Source of the DNA: Pavlovales sp. CCMP2436
Lineage: Eukaryota; Haptophyta; Pavlovophyceae; Pavlovales
Reading direction: 5' to 3'
Assembly (NCBI GenBank): GCA_026770615.1
Contig: MU631310.1
Location: 807,576 to 818,831 of the forward strand
DNA length: 11,256 nt
Shown here: in pieces, positions 1 through 6,745 of the stretch
Numbering within the stretch: the stretch's first letter is position 1
How the letters are laid out: each line of letters begins with the position of its first letter
Notes under the pieces: generated by a model
The model's input: only the letters and a program-made list of their open reading frames with translations
Told to the model about the DNA's origin: nothing
Database searches by the model: none
Position numbers and translations under genes: made by a program

Positions 1-1
1 C

Positions 2-247
2 GACACCGCGCTCGCGGTCAAGTGGTTTAACCGCCACGCTGCCGACCCCGAGGGCATGCATTTTGTCGAGTGGGACCCTGTGGCTGCCGGCAACGACCCC
101 GACGCCCGCTTTGTCCTCAACTCGACCGAGGTGCGCGCCGTCAACGTGAAGCTCAACGTGGTCCCGCCCGTTGGTCGGCCGCTTGTCGTCAGTTGGGCGC
201 GCCGGTCGGGCGTGCAGCCGCGCGCGCCCGAGGCGCCGACGACCTGA
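2..247 (+). CDS. 3' end of an unidentified GC-rich gene (partial)
   Basis: An open frame enters from the left edge and stops at TGA 245-247, giving 81 residues. The in-frame ATG at 56 is probably internal, because the frame is open to the edge with similar codon use. The segment is rich in Val, Ala, Arg and Asp, strongly GC-biased at third positions, and ends in an Ala/Pro/Arg-rich tail. No catalytic motif, membrane segment or familiar domain is recognisable. It could be the last exon of a host gene or the end of a transposon ORF. The coding call rests on frame length and codon bias only. Confidence 0.45.
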   Translation, partial: DTALAVKWFNRHAADPEGMHFVEWDPVAAGNDPDARFVLNSTEVRAVNVKLNVVPPVGRPLVVSWARRSGVQPRAPEAPTT

Positions 248-1054
248 GAGCTCCGCCGCAAAGCTCACGGCGAGATCCTCGTCACTCTGTGGTGATGGAG
301 TAGGCAGCTTGCACGCGGCGTGAGTTCTGTCACGCACGTTGATTTAAGCTCCGCAGTACTGTCGCATATAATTTTAACACTATTTCATATGTAATTTTAA
401 TAGTGCAAGTTAGTTAACGGGATTTGAGTATCTCGGAAAAAAAGTGGAAAGCCAATTTTTGATTTAGTTCAGAATATCCTAGCCACTTTTCGCGTTTGGC
501 TTCGTAAAACATTCTAAGATAGATAATCCCCTGACCGGGGGTGACCTGAGCCATAGCCTTATTTATGATATTGATAGGGATTCAAGCTGGCGTCTGACTG
601 TTCCGAATGTTGTGCTGGTCTGATCGCTGCGTCGCCCATTGCCTATATACATACATCATTTTTTTATAACATTTAAAAGGTGATATGTACTTGATACTGA
701 AACTGAGGGAAGGTTAGTAGTTAACTAAGTTAGTTACAATTACGTACAATTATTACTACTATTCCAAGACGGACCAGCGCGATACTGCCAACACTGCACT
801 AAATAAATAATACGGCGCATAATAACATGGTTTTATATCCCGATTGAAATTTTGTTACTGCATACAATATTACTGGCAACTTGTTTACGTTAGGATGTTA
901 AACAAAAAATTATTTAATTTAATATCATTATCGTCCGTAACTAAGTCACGTGACCCGGGCCCTGGCGTGCTAATGCAGAAATAGGTGCGTGCCGTAAGTA
1001 AGTAATAACAGACTTGATATTCAACGAATCTGACAGACAGGCGAATGAGATGTT
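248..1054. other. AT-rich spacer without a recognisable gene
   Basis: This stretch separates the left gene fragment from the transposase stop codon. It turns abruptly AT-rich after about 340 and no frame has coding character. Small features are a 7-bp inverted repeat (CACTATT 378-384 with AATAGTG 399-405), two similar stretches reading CATATAATTTTAA and CATATGTAATTTTAA around 365-400, and a perfect 10-bp palindrome GTCACGTGAC at 945-954 (a G-box-like CACGTG core) next to GC-rich CCCGGGCCC. No terminal inverted repeat for the neighbouring transposon was found by eye. Confidence 0.6.
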
Positions 1055-3105
1055 TTACACCCCGCGCATAGTGGCGCCGATCAGGTGGGCCGCAACCGTC
1101 TGCGGAGACTCCGAGGCAGCGCGCGCAGCCTCGTCAGCCTCGCGCACCAGGGTCTGCGCGTGCGGGCTGAAGCCATCGAAACTGGAAGGCTCGCGCAGAA
1201 ACCGGTTGGTGAGGTTCGAGTGGCCCAGCGACCACCACCAGGTGTAGTTCGTCAAGTGAAACTCCTCGCGCGGCACGATGGGCTGCAGCATGCGCCACGC
1301 CTTGACACGCGAGTAGGTGACCTCGATAACGTACCGGTTCTCGGAGATAACACGGTTGCGGCTGCCCTCGGCGGAGGTGTAGCGGTAGTCCTTCTCGGCG
1401 CTGAGGAAGCAAGGGATGTAGAAGTGGTTAAGGTCGACGAGGTGGGCGCGAAGCGAAGGGACGCCTGATTTGTCGCACACAAATCAACAGACACACATAC
1501 GGGTAAGGGAAGTAGTGGGGTTTGTGGTAAGGGGGGGAGGGGGGGGGAGGGGGGGGTTGTTAAGTAGGGAGGCCGCATCCACCTTTGTCGTAGCACAGTG
1601 CGACCCTGTGGCCGACGCCAGCGAGTAGGCTTGCAATGTACTTGCCGCACTCATACTCGGAAGTACGGCCGAGCACTAGGTCTGTTGCCACCGCGTTCCA
1701 GCCAGTGGCCGTGCACCAGCTCATCCCCATCACGCCCGTGTGCTTGAACTTGTCGAGCCACATGGCATTACGCATCCACGTCATGCTGCGCACGCACAAA
1801 GAGGGGGCGCAGAAGGCGCGGGAGTGATCAGGGCGAGAGTGAGCGGCTGGCAGGGCAACATTCCAACGAAGATTTTTTGTTGGAGGCAAGGCGGGCGGGC
1901 GCGGGTGAAGACGCCGAGTGGGCGCGGGCTCACCTGCGCACTGCCTCCGTCATGATGTCTGTACAGTCGCCGTACATGCCAACGTCTGCCATCCCGCACA
2001 GGCGAGCAGCCTCCGGTACGGTCCCCAGCAGGTAGTCGTCGTCCGGAAGCCAGACCAGCGAGCGGCCGACGCCCCCGAGCAGGGCGATCCAGAGGCTCGT
2101 CATCCTGGAAATCGGTGTCTTGCTCTCGCCGAGCACGTAGGCCATGAGCTGGTTGCTCTCGCGCCAGCGCATCCGCCAGAGCGTGAGCAGAAAGGCCTCG
2201 AAGTTGGTCGCCTCGCGCGCGCAGTGGCAGCGGTCGTCTAGCGGGATGTGCGGGAACATGGCGACGTAGGCGGCGCGCGAGGACGCCCAGTCGGCAAAGG
2301 CGAAGAGGGACTTGAACAGCGAGCGCCCGACCTTGCCCTCGACGAAAGGCTCACGGAGCGTCACGTCGCTCTGTACCAGGAGGACGTGCCAGAGCGGCGA
2401 GCCAGCGTGGTGCTCTCTAGAGCGCCGCAGGTCGAAGATGAGCGCGTTGCCGGGGCGCACCGAGTTGCCGCCGACGTTGAGGTGGGGAGGGGGCGGCATG
2501 CCATAGTGCGCGACAACGGGCGCGCGTGAAGAAGAGAGGAAGGCCGGGACAATGTCGCGGAGAGCGGGCAGGGTGTAGCCGAACACCGTGGGCACCACGG
2601 GCACCTTGGCGGCGGCAAGCTTGTCCTGCGGGCGCCTGATCGTCTTGTGCAGGCGACTGGTCTCGAGCGCGTGCTCATCGAAGTCGAACTTGCGCCGCTG
2701 CGCGTAGTAGTCGGCGCACATGTCATGAGAGGCGGCGCCGTGCTCGAGCTCCGAGTAGGTCAGCGCGCTGCACTCGCCGTACGCCGGCGGGGAGATACCG
2801 TCGAGCCAGTGCGACGGCCCGGCGAGGTCGTACCACCGGACGACGAACAAGGTCATGCCGGCCGTCTCGACTTGAGGGACGCTCCGGGCAGCTTCCGAGC
2901 GGGCCTGCATCTCGTCGCTCCACTCCCGGGTCGCGCGGAGCGAGACGATCTTGCCCACCTGCGCGCTGCTGGAGCCGTCTGGGCGGCAAACGAGCCCGCC
3001 GACGAGGTCCAAGGCCTCCGGCCGATGCGCTGCGCACAAGTAGATGCCTCGTGCGGGCGACCCCAGCACGGGCGACACCAACGATCGGCTGGCCCGCGGA
3101 CTCAT
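1055..3105 (-). CDS. PIF/Harbinger-type DDE transposase, three exons
   Basis: Exons are 3105-1934, 1785-1583 and 1464-1055; joined at GT-AG junctions they give one 594-residue frame. Domains in order: an N-terminal region of unknown fold; an HTH_Tnp_4-like segment at about 303-340 (ending SRMTSLWIALLG); then a DDE_Tnp_4-like nuclease. The triad is visible as D380 (YGDCTD), D457 (CYDKG) and E506 (RYVIEVTYSRVKAWR). Around it are family-typical DKFKHTGV, a GRTSEYE block and the TNYTWWWSLGHSNLTN C-terminus. Such transposases act in the nucleus, cutting and rejoining DNA at terminal inverted repeats. The three catalytic residues fall on three different exons, and the frame is preserved only when both introns are removed, which supports the gene model. 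ATG 3105 is the first in-frame start, but homologous-looking Zn-finger coding lies just upstream in another frame, so the N-terminus is uncertain. No terminal repeats were found. Confidence 0.85.
1465..1582 (-). other. Intron 2 of the transposase (118 nt)
   Basis: On the minus strand the donor is AAAG|GTGGAT and the acceptor AAATCAG|GCGTCC. Removal restores the second DDE aspartate context (DKG followed by VPSLRAHL) in frame, with phase 1 at the junction. The intron contains a long C/T tract (plus-strand G run at 1531-1557), which fits a polypyrimidine tract but lies some 65 nt from the acceptor. Confidence 0.8.
1786..1933 (-). other. Intron 1 of the transposase (148 nt)
   Basis: On the minus strand the donor is CGCAG|GTGAGC (close to the eukaryotic consensus) and the acceptor GTGCGCAG|CATGAC. 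Splicing joins codon AG|C (Ser391) and links the first DDE aspartate exon to the exon with DKFKHTG and GRTSEYE. Both unspliced frames reach stop codons inside the intron. Confidence 0.85.
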
Positions 3106-3205
3106 AGAGCTCCTCGGCGACGTCGAGCTGGGCGCATCGTAGGAGGTTGCTGTTGCACCGCTTGCACCCGCCGAACGCGCATATCGTAGCTGGAGGCCGA
3201 CCCAT
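3060..3205 (-). pseudogene. Possible out-of-frame N-terminal zinc finger of the transposase
   Basis: An ATG at 3205 opens a frame beginning MGRPPATICAFGGCKRC, with three cysteines in C-x4-C-x2-C spacing and a further Cys at LLRC. The +0 frame of the transposase then supplies YLCAAHRPEAL, a C-x2-H pair, about residues 21-31 of the ATG-3105 protein. Together they would make a plausible treble-clef-like zinc-binding head as seen in some DDE transposases. The two frames are offset by one base somewhere between about 3105 and 3060. I infer a frameshift in an ageing copy, but an unrecognised short intron or a genuine start at 3105 are alternatives. Confidence 0.4.
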
Positions 3206-3495
3206 CACATCTCAGTGCGGGAACGACGAGTTGCAGGCAATAAGAAGCCGTAGTGTTAAGAAGCTGAGCCTCGTTTTTTGCATTGTTGGTATGTAATAAA
3301 TTTAAGCATTGTTTGTATGTAATTTGCTAAGAAGCTCAACCTCAAGCTCAATATTCGCCTTGCCCGCGATCCCCTGTACGTAAGAACGTTGATAGAACCA
3401 TTATTAAAAGACAGTGGGTGGCGGACAGGTCGCGTGTACGCCCAGACAAACTGCCTCAGCTAAACGCGTCAGAGCGCCTCAAGCGGCGCTAGCAG
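3206..3495. repeat. AT-rich spacer upstream of the transposase with nested direct repeats
   Basis: The stretch holds GCATTGTTGGTATGTAAT at 3280-3297 and again at 3306-3323 with one mismatch (GCATTGTTTGTATGTAAT). These sit inside a second pair, TTAAGAAGCTGAGCCTC (about 3256-3272) and CTAAGAAGCTCAACCTC (about 3328-3344), with another TAAGAAGC at 3241. This is the 5' region of the transposase gene, so the repeats may be subterminal transposon or promoter repeats. No gene is seen. Confidence 0.6.
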
Positions 3496-3560
3496 TTGCG
3501 CTTTTTCAAAACCGGCGCCTCCGCTCCCGGCTCCCGTAATGCGAGCCCGTCTACTTCCGA

Positions 3561-3591
3561 GCCCGTCTCGGAATACGGGCTCGAGACGGGC
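3561..3591. repeat. 10-bp perfect inverted repeat (hairpin)
   Basis: GCCCGTCTCG at 3561-3570 pairs with CGAGACGGGC at 3582-3591 around an 11-nt loop. The surrounding 3540-3625 contains further copies of the GAGCCCGTC and CGAGACGG halves, so it is a small cluster of related inverted and direct repeats. No gene is seen here. Confidence 0.7.
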
Positions 3592-3943
3592 TCGAGACGG
3601 TCTAATTCGGAGTCCGTCTCCGTGCCGCTCCGGCACACCCCTCCACACCGCGACATCGGCCCACTGGATCTACCACGACCCTGTAAATTCCCTATAATCT
3701 GACTCGATTCCCTATAATTCTAAAACTGTCCTGACTTCTGACCCACCTGACCCTACAACTAACCCTATAATATTATAGGGTCCACACGCCATCTAACACG
3801 ATCTAACACGTGCTTTTACTCCCGACTTTCGCGCAGGGATCCTCAGGACAGTTTTCCAGAAAAGCCCGGAGAGCAAAACGGGCACCCAACACGCTACGGG
3901 TGTGTACTCGCCGTACTCCGCGTCCCCTGCACACACCCCCTAG

Positions 3944-4058
3944 GCCCCTGTGTGCTCCTGTGTGCTCCTATATGCCCCTATATGCTCCTATATGCTCCTA
4001 TATGCTCCATCTAAACCCTATATGCTCCATCTAGACCCTATGTGCTCCATCTAGACCT
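3944..4058. repeat. 10-bp and 20-bp tandem repeat (minisatellite)
   Basis: Six 10-bp units of the form GCTCCTATAT or GCCCCTGTGT run from 3944 to 4003. They pass into 20-bp units GCTCCATCTARACCCTATRT at 4004-4023 and 4024-4043, with a partial third to 4058. The 20-bp unit is twice the 10-bp period, so the array keeps its register. Confidence 0.8.
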
Positions 4059-4121
4059 TACTCGCGACCCTATAATCCACATAGTCTACCTCGAAATCAA
4101 GCCGGCCCCACCCAGGCCCTA

Positions 4122-4154
4122 CCTCGACTCCACCTCGACTCCACCTCGACTCCA
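4122..4154. repeat. Three tandem copies of an 11-bp unit
   Basis: CCTCGACTCCA is repeated exactly at 4122-4132, 4133-4143 and 4144-4154. It lies inside the duplicated CCCTATAAT block and is non-coding. Confidence 0.85.
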
Positions 4155-4393
4155 CCCAGACCCTATAATTTCTCACACGACCCTATAATTCAATCTAGAT
4201 TCCCTATAATTCTAACCTGTCCCGACCCAAAACCTACCCAACCCTATAATATTATAGGGTAAAAATAGACCTAGACGCGCTAACACGGACTTTTACGAAC
4301 CACACCGCCTTTCTAGCCTACAAAGCCTCAGGACAGACGACGAAGAGCACTGAGAGCAAAACTGTCCTGGTGCAGGACTCTACATACACACAC

Positions 4394-4478
4394 CCGATGT
4401 CGCGGTTGTAGATGATGTGTGCGTCCGGAGCCGATGTCGCGGTTGTAGATGATGTGTGCGTCCGGAGCCGATGTCGCG
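4394..4478. repeat. 37-bp tandem repeat, two identical units and a partial third
   Basis: A 37-bp unit beginning CCGATGTCGCGG and ending GTCCGGAG is repeated without a mismatch at 4394-4430 and 4431-4467, followed by CCGATGTCGCG at 4468-4478. The 15-mer AGCCGATGTCGCGAT spanning the last junction (4466-4480) returns at 5038-5052 on the other side of the 115-aa gene. An inverted copy of the 12-mer CCGATGTCGCGG is present near 3648-3659. There are no spacers, so it is not a CRISPR. Confidence 0.9.
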
Positions 4479-4553
4479 ATATGGATAAAGTGCGGCCGAC
4501 AAAGACTCGAGCAAGATCTTACAAGCCTTATGACTACCGCGCGTTGACTTGGG

Positions 4554-4563
4554 AAATAAATTT
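4554..4563 (+). promoter_or_regulatory. A-rich promoter-like motif of the 115-aa gene
   Basis: AAATAAATTT lies 25 nt before ATG 4589. It is the most diverged member of a motif that precedes every capsid-cluster gene at 22-29 nt. The promoter role is inferred from that recurrence. Confidence 0.5.
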
Positions 4564-4588
4564 CTCGGTAGAGAGTATATAGCGCGAG

Positions 4589-4936
4589 ATGGAAGAAATC
4601 GCGAGCCTTGCACGAGAGAACGTTGAAATTGCAGGACTCATGGGCGATTACACCACTGATAATATACACATGCAAAACCAGCACACAGCAACAGGAGTTT
4701 TGGTGAGCTCAGGCACGAACAGCGCCTCGGGGTTCACATTCAAAGCAACAATGCACAAGATGACCATCTTAAACGCTCGCAAAGATGTCATCGTTACCTG
4801 CGTTACACCCGTGCTTGTTCAGCTCTTTATAATTAATAAACAAGATGAATATGCGAGGAAAAAAGAGATGCACGCATGGGTGTTCACCGATTATACGGTA
4901 GAGGAGGACGATCCGAGTGGAAACGAAACACGATGA
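4589..4936 (+). CDS. Unrecognised 115-aa protein, probably part of the viral cluster
   Basis: The ATG follows the shared A-rich motif at 25 nt, matching the six capsid-cluster genes, and codon use and GC level resemble theirs and not the GC-rich host genes. I do not recognise the family. The N-terminal third is acidic and polar. The middle (about 36-82) is Ser/Thr/Val-rich and beta-like, including the hydrophobic run VIVTCVTPVLVQLFII. The C-terminus is charged, with KQDEYARKKEM followed by VEEDDPSGNE. There is one cysteine, no signal peptide and no clear transmembrane helix. It is flanked by two copies of a 15-bp repeat, 4466-4480 and 5038-5052. The stop codon runs straight into a 10/11-bp tandem repeat. 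It may be a small structural or accessory PLV protein, though a chance frame cannot be fully excluded. Confidence 0.55.
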   Translation: MEEIASLARENVEIAGLMGDYTTDNIHMQNQHTATGVLVSSGTNSASGFTFKATMHKMTILNARKDVIVTCVTPVLVQLFIINKQDEYARKKEMHAWVFTDYTVEEDDPSGNETR

Positions 4937-5006
4937 GTCGAGCAAGAGTCGAGCAAGAGTCGAACAAGATCGAACAAGAACGAAAAAGAACGAAAAAGAT
5001 CGAGTT
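4935..5006. repeat. 10/11-bp tandem repeat at the 3' end of the 115-aa gene
   Basis: About seven units vary from GTCGAGCAAGA through TCGAACAAGA to ACGAAAAAGA. The period is close to one DNA turn. In the +1 frame the repeat encodes an Arg/Glu/Lys-rich helical peptide (RVEQESNKIEQERKRTKK), so it might once have been a coding tail. A related TCGAGCAAGATC also sits at 4507-4518 upstream of the same gene. Confidence 0.8.
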
Positions 5007-5046
5007 AGAAAATGGTGGTCCGTCATATGCACTTCGTAGCCGATGT

Positions 5047-5397
5047 CGCGATCAGAAATGATTTTTCGCACGAGATTACCGAGTGTAAAGGTATTCAAAT
5101 ATGATTTTCGTACGGGAATCCCGCTCGCTCAAATATGACTCCTTTTGAGGCTTTTCGCGTGCGTGCGCGCAGTGGGGAAGTAGCCGCCAGGGCCCATGGG
5201 AAATTATTTTAGTGTTTTTATTTTTTACGAAGATCCTTTATTTATCTAGATCTATTTTATTAGTTTATATAAACCCGCACACACTCGAAAAAGGCTAAAA
5301 GGAGTCATATTTGAGCGAGCAGGATTACCGTGCAAAAATCTTAAATGAGCGGACTTACACTCGATAAACTCGTGCGGGAAATCATATTTGAGCGGCG
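5047..5397. repeat. Large diverged inverted repeat with a 24-bp perfect core
   Basis: GCTCGCTCAAATATGACTCCTTTT at 5123-5146 (24 bp) is matched by its exact reverse complement at 5297-5320. Similarity continues on both sides with substitutions and short gaps, so the arms are about 5047-5170 and 5274-5397 around a central AT-rich stretch of about 100 bp. Within each arm CAAATATGA-type motifs recur every 37-40 bp. It could be a foldback/MITE-like element, a relic of a viral terminal inverted repeat, or an origin structure. No credible gene is present between 4937 and 5754. Confidence 0.8.
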
Positions 5398-5557
5398 ATT
5401 ATTAAGTAGTCAAAAATAGAAAGTTGAACCGTAGAAAACATGGGTATAGACATGACTTTCATATGTTACACTTGTGACACTCTATGAAAAATTAACTAAG
5501 AGCCTCGAAATACCGCATTTGTAAACGTTGCTAGTTTTGCCCTGCCGGATACAGTAA

Positions 5558-5629
5558 ATAGCACACCAATAACCGTTAGGGCTACCGGAATAGCACACAT
5601 AACCGTTAGGGTTACCGGGTATAGCACAG
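5558..5629. repeat. 31/32-bp tandem repeat downstream of the broken capsid gene
   Basis: Unit 1 (5558-5589) and unit 2 (5590-5620) share ATAGCACAC, TAACCGTTAGGG and TACCGG, differing by small indels and substitutions. ATAGCACAG at 5621-5629 starts a third. The minus-strand frame through it is short and repetitive and is not considered coding. Confidence 0.8.
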
Positions 5630-5754
5630 CGGGGGTTGCTCAATATAGGGCCTTCTGAGGCAAAACTCGGGCATCCTGAGGCCTGGGGAGGCGTGGCAGG
5701 ACCCCTGTGGTGGGTGCTAGGCCTGAGAGTCAACCCCGTTCATTTTATCGTCGT

Positions 5755-6261
5755 TTAAGACCACTTTGAAAAAACAGCAAATGAGGTAAGGGCACCGGCA
5801 CCGGCAATGGTGGCACCGGCACGAGAATAGTACGATTTTACGATCTCAGCCGCGGAATTATCAGTGCAGCTGTAGTCGGCAACACCGCGCATGGTACCGG
5901 ATGAACGAAGTGAGTCCAAATCCGTGGTGAAATCTTGAATGACCGAGAACAGCGCACCATACTCTGAGATCGAACTAAGATGCTGGCTTCCAAAAAACAC
6001 ATCAACCGACGAGATCATCGAGGTCGCGCTTCCATCGAGTACTATTGGGCTCGCGTTCCCGTTCACGATCGTATAGGACAACACGGTCTGTGAGCCATCG
6101 AGGTGTAGGCCTGGGAGACCTGCTTGAATATCGAACGTTATTTTACCGCCGCCAGACACAGGACCGCTCCCGCTGGAAGAAGTCAGGTAGTGCCGCAGCA
6201 TCTCCACGGGTGGAGCGAGCGGACGTGGTTCGTACTGATAATAGCTCGGAATAGCTTCCAT
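5755..6261 (-). CDS. Major capsid protein of polinton-like virus type, N-terminal part only (truncated)
   Basis: The 168-residue frame resembles the N-terminal jelly roll of PLV/virophage-type double-jelly-roll capsid proteins, which build the hexons of the icosahedral shell. Residues 40-62 read KITFDIQAGLPGLHLDGSQ, followed by VLSYTIVN, then LDGSATSMISSVDVFF (about 75-90) and the SEYGALFSVIQDF stretch (99-111). That is the usual order of strands, the LDG-A-S-I signature and the Y-L...D segment. Full proteins of this group are several hundred residues long. Here the frame stops at TAA 5755-5757 after SFAVFSKWS, about where the rest of the first jelly roll should begin, and no remainder was found nearby. 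The start is set by ATG 6261, 29 nt after the shared A-rich motif. It is therefore a broken gene, or a gene with an undetected intron. Confidence 0.7.
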   Translation of the reverse strand: MEAIPSYYQYEPRPLAPPVEMLRHYLTSSSGSGPVSGGGKITFDIQAGLPGLHLDGSQTVLSYTIVNGNASPIVLDGSATSMISSVDVFFGSQHLSSISEYGALFSVIQDFTTDLDSLRSSGTMRGVADYSCTDNSAAEIVKSYYSRAGATIAGAGALTSFAVFSKWS

Positions 6262-6290
6262 CTGATTTTGACTGTGTAGACGTAACCAAG

Positions 6291-6300
6291 ATTTTTATTT
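6291..6300 (-). promoter_or_regulatory. A-rich promoter-like motif of the capsid gene
   Basis: AAATAAAAAT on the minus strand, ending 29 nt before ATG 6261, in the 84-bp gap behind the upstream 115-aa gene. It is a perfect match to the cluster consensus. Confidence 0.65.
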
Positions 6301-6345
6301 CGTTTTATATTTTTTGTTAAGCGACGCCAAACGACGTCACCTAGT

Positions 6346-6693
6346 CTAAGAGTTGGCCATACGCTCAAACTGGCTTGTGAGTCCTCGCAACTCCTTGCTG
6401 GCTCCCACACCACTTGCGAAATTACCGACCTGACCGGCTACTCGGGCGCCTGCAGACAGACCGTTTAGGACATCACGGCCAAATCCTAGTGCCTCGCCCG
6501 CTCCAGGAATACGCCCGAATTCACTATTCTCGAGTGCCGTCAAACCGAGCCGTGCGTTTTGAGCAATTTTGCTTACCGTGGATGCCGCGGTGTGTAAGAA
6601 ATTACCGGACGTGCGTCCAAACTGCTGGAATTTCGGCAAAACGTTTGAGCCCCAACGGGCAGCATTGCGTGCGAATTGTCCCCAGCCGCCCAT
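6346..6693 (-). CDS. Small Gly/Ala-rich virion-type protein between the two capsid genes
   Basis: 115 residues, basic, with Trp4, Trp14 and no Cys. It has several stretches that could form amphipathic helices (about 5-20, 33-56 and 73-100), rich in Ala, Gly, Val and Leu, e.g. TAASTVSKIAQNARLGLTAL. The sequence family is not one I can name. Its place between the major and minor capsid genes, its size and its composition resemble the small internal or membrane-interacting virion proteins of PLVs and adenovirus-like viruses (pVI/pX-like), which is an inference from context. ATG 6693 lies 26 nt after a weaker copy of the shared motif. The gap to the minor capsid stop is only 52 bp. Confidence 0.65.
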   Translation of the reverse strand: MGGWGQFARNAARWGSNVLPKFQQFGRTSGNFLHTAASTVSKIAQNARLGLTALENSEFGRIPGAGEALGFGRDVLNGLSAGARVAGQVGNFASGVGASKELRGLTSQFERMANS

Positions 6694-6719
6694 CTCTCGT
6701 AAGTGTACAAATACACGAG

Positions 6720-6728
6720 ATATTTATC
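6720..6728 (-). promoter_or_regulatory. Weaker A-rich promoter-like motif of the 115-aa virion-type gene
   Basis: GATAAATAT on the minus strand, ending 26 nt before ATG 6693. The leader between them carries an imperfect inverted repeat (CTCGTGTA..TACAC..ACGAG, about 6695-6719). Confidence 0.45.
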
Positions 6729-6745
6729 GACACCAGTCCGTACTT

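Larger units (their letters stand above)
3690..4362. repeat. Duplicated block with CCCTATAAT motifs and two identical 20-bp palindromes
   Basis: ACCCTATAATATTATAGGGT occurs at 3762-3781 and 4241-4260, 479 bp apart, and is a perfect palindrome both times. The flanks also match: TTCCCTATAATTCTAA upstream (3709 and 4200), then TAACACG..CTTTTAC, CCTCAGGACAG and GAGAGCAAAAC downstream (to about 3880 and 4365). CCCTATAAT appears eight times on the plus strand (3690, 3710, 3763, 4068, 4161, 4181, 4202, 4242). This reads as two diverged copies of a repeat unit of about 480 bp. No coding frame is credible in it. Confidence 0.75.

Noticed and set aside
1252..1650. Minus-strand frame through the intron and third exon
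   Set aside because: It is out of frame with the DDE residues, and its middle is the low-complexity C/T tract of the intron.
1918..3189. Long plus-strand frames opposite the transposase (e.g. 1918-2241, 2248-2529, 2647-3189)
   Set aside because: They are antisense shadows produced by high-GC codon bias; the minus-strand frame has recognisable HTH and DDE motifs and correct splice phases.
3810..4034. 74-aa plus-strand frame over the 10-bp minisatellite
   Set aside because: Its second half is simply the translated tandem repeat, and the first half lacks coding character.
4394..4478. CRISPR-like array
   Set aside because: The 37-bp units are directly adjacent with no spacers, and the context is eukaryotic.
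5129..5197. 22-aa minus-strand frame with an A-rich AAATAAAAAC stretch upstream
   Set aside because: Very short, spacing of 16 nt does not match the cluster rule, and its end is encoded by the inverted-repeat arm; likely chance.
5482..5733. 83-aa minus-strand frame downstream of the capsid fragment, as the missing capsid part
   Set aside because: It is made largely of the 31/32-bp tandem repeat and low-complexity sequence, with no jelly-roll pattern.
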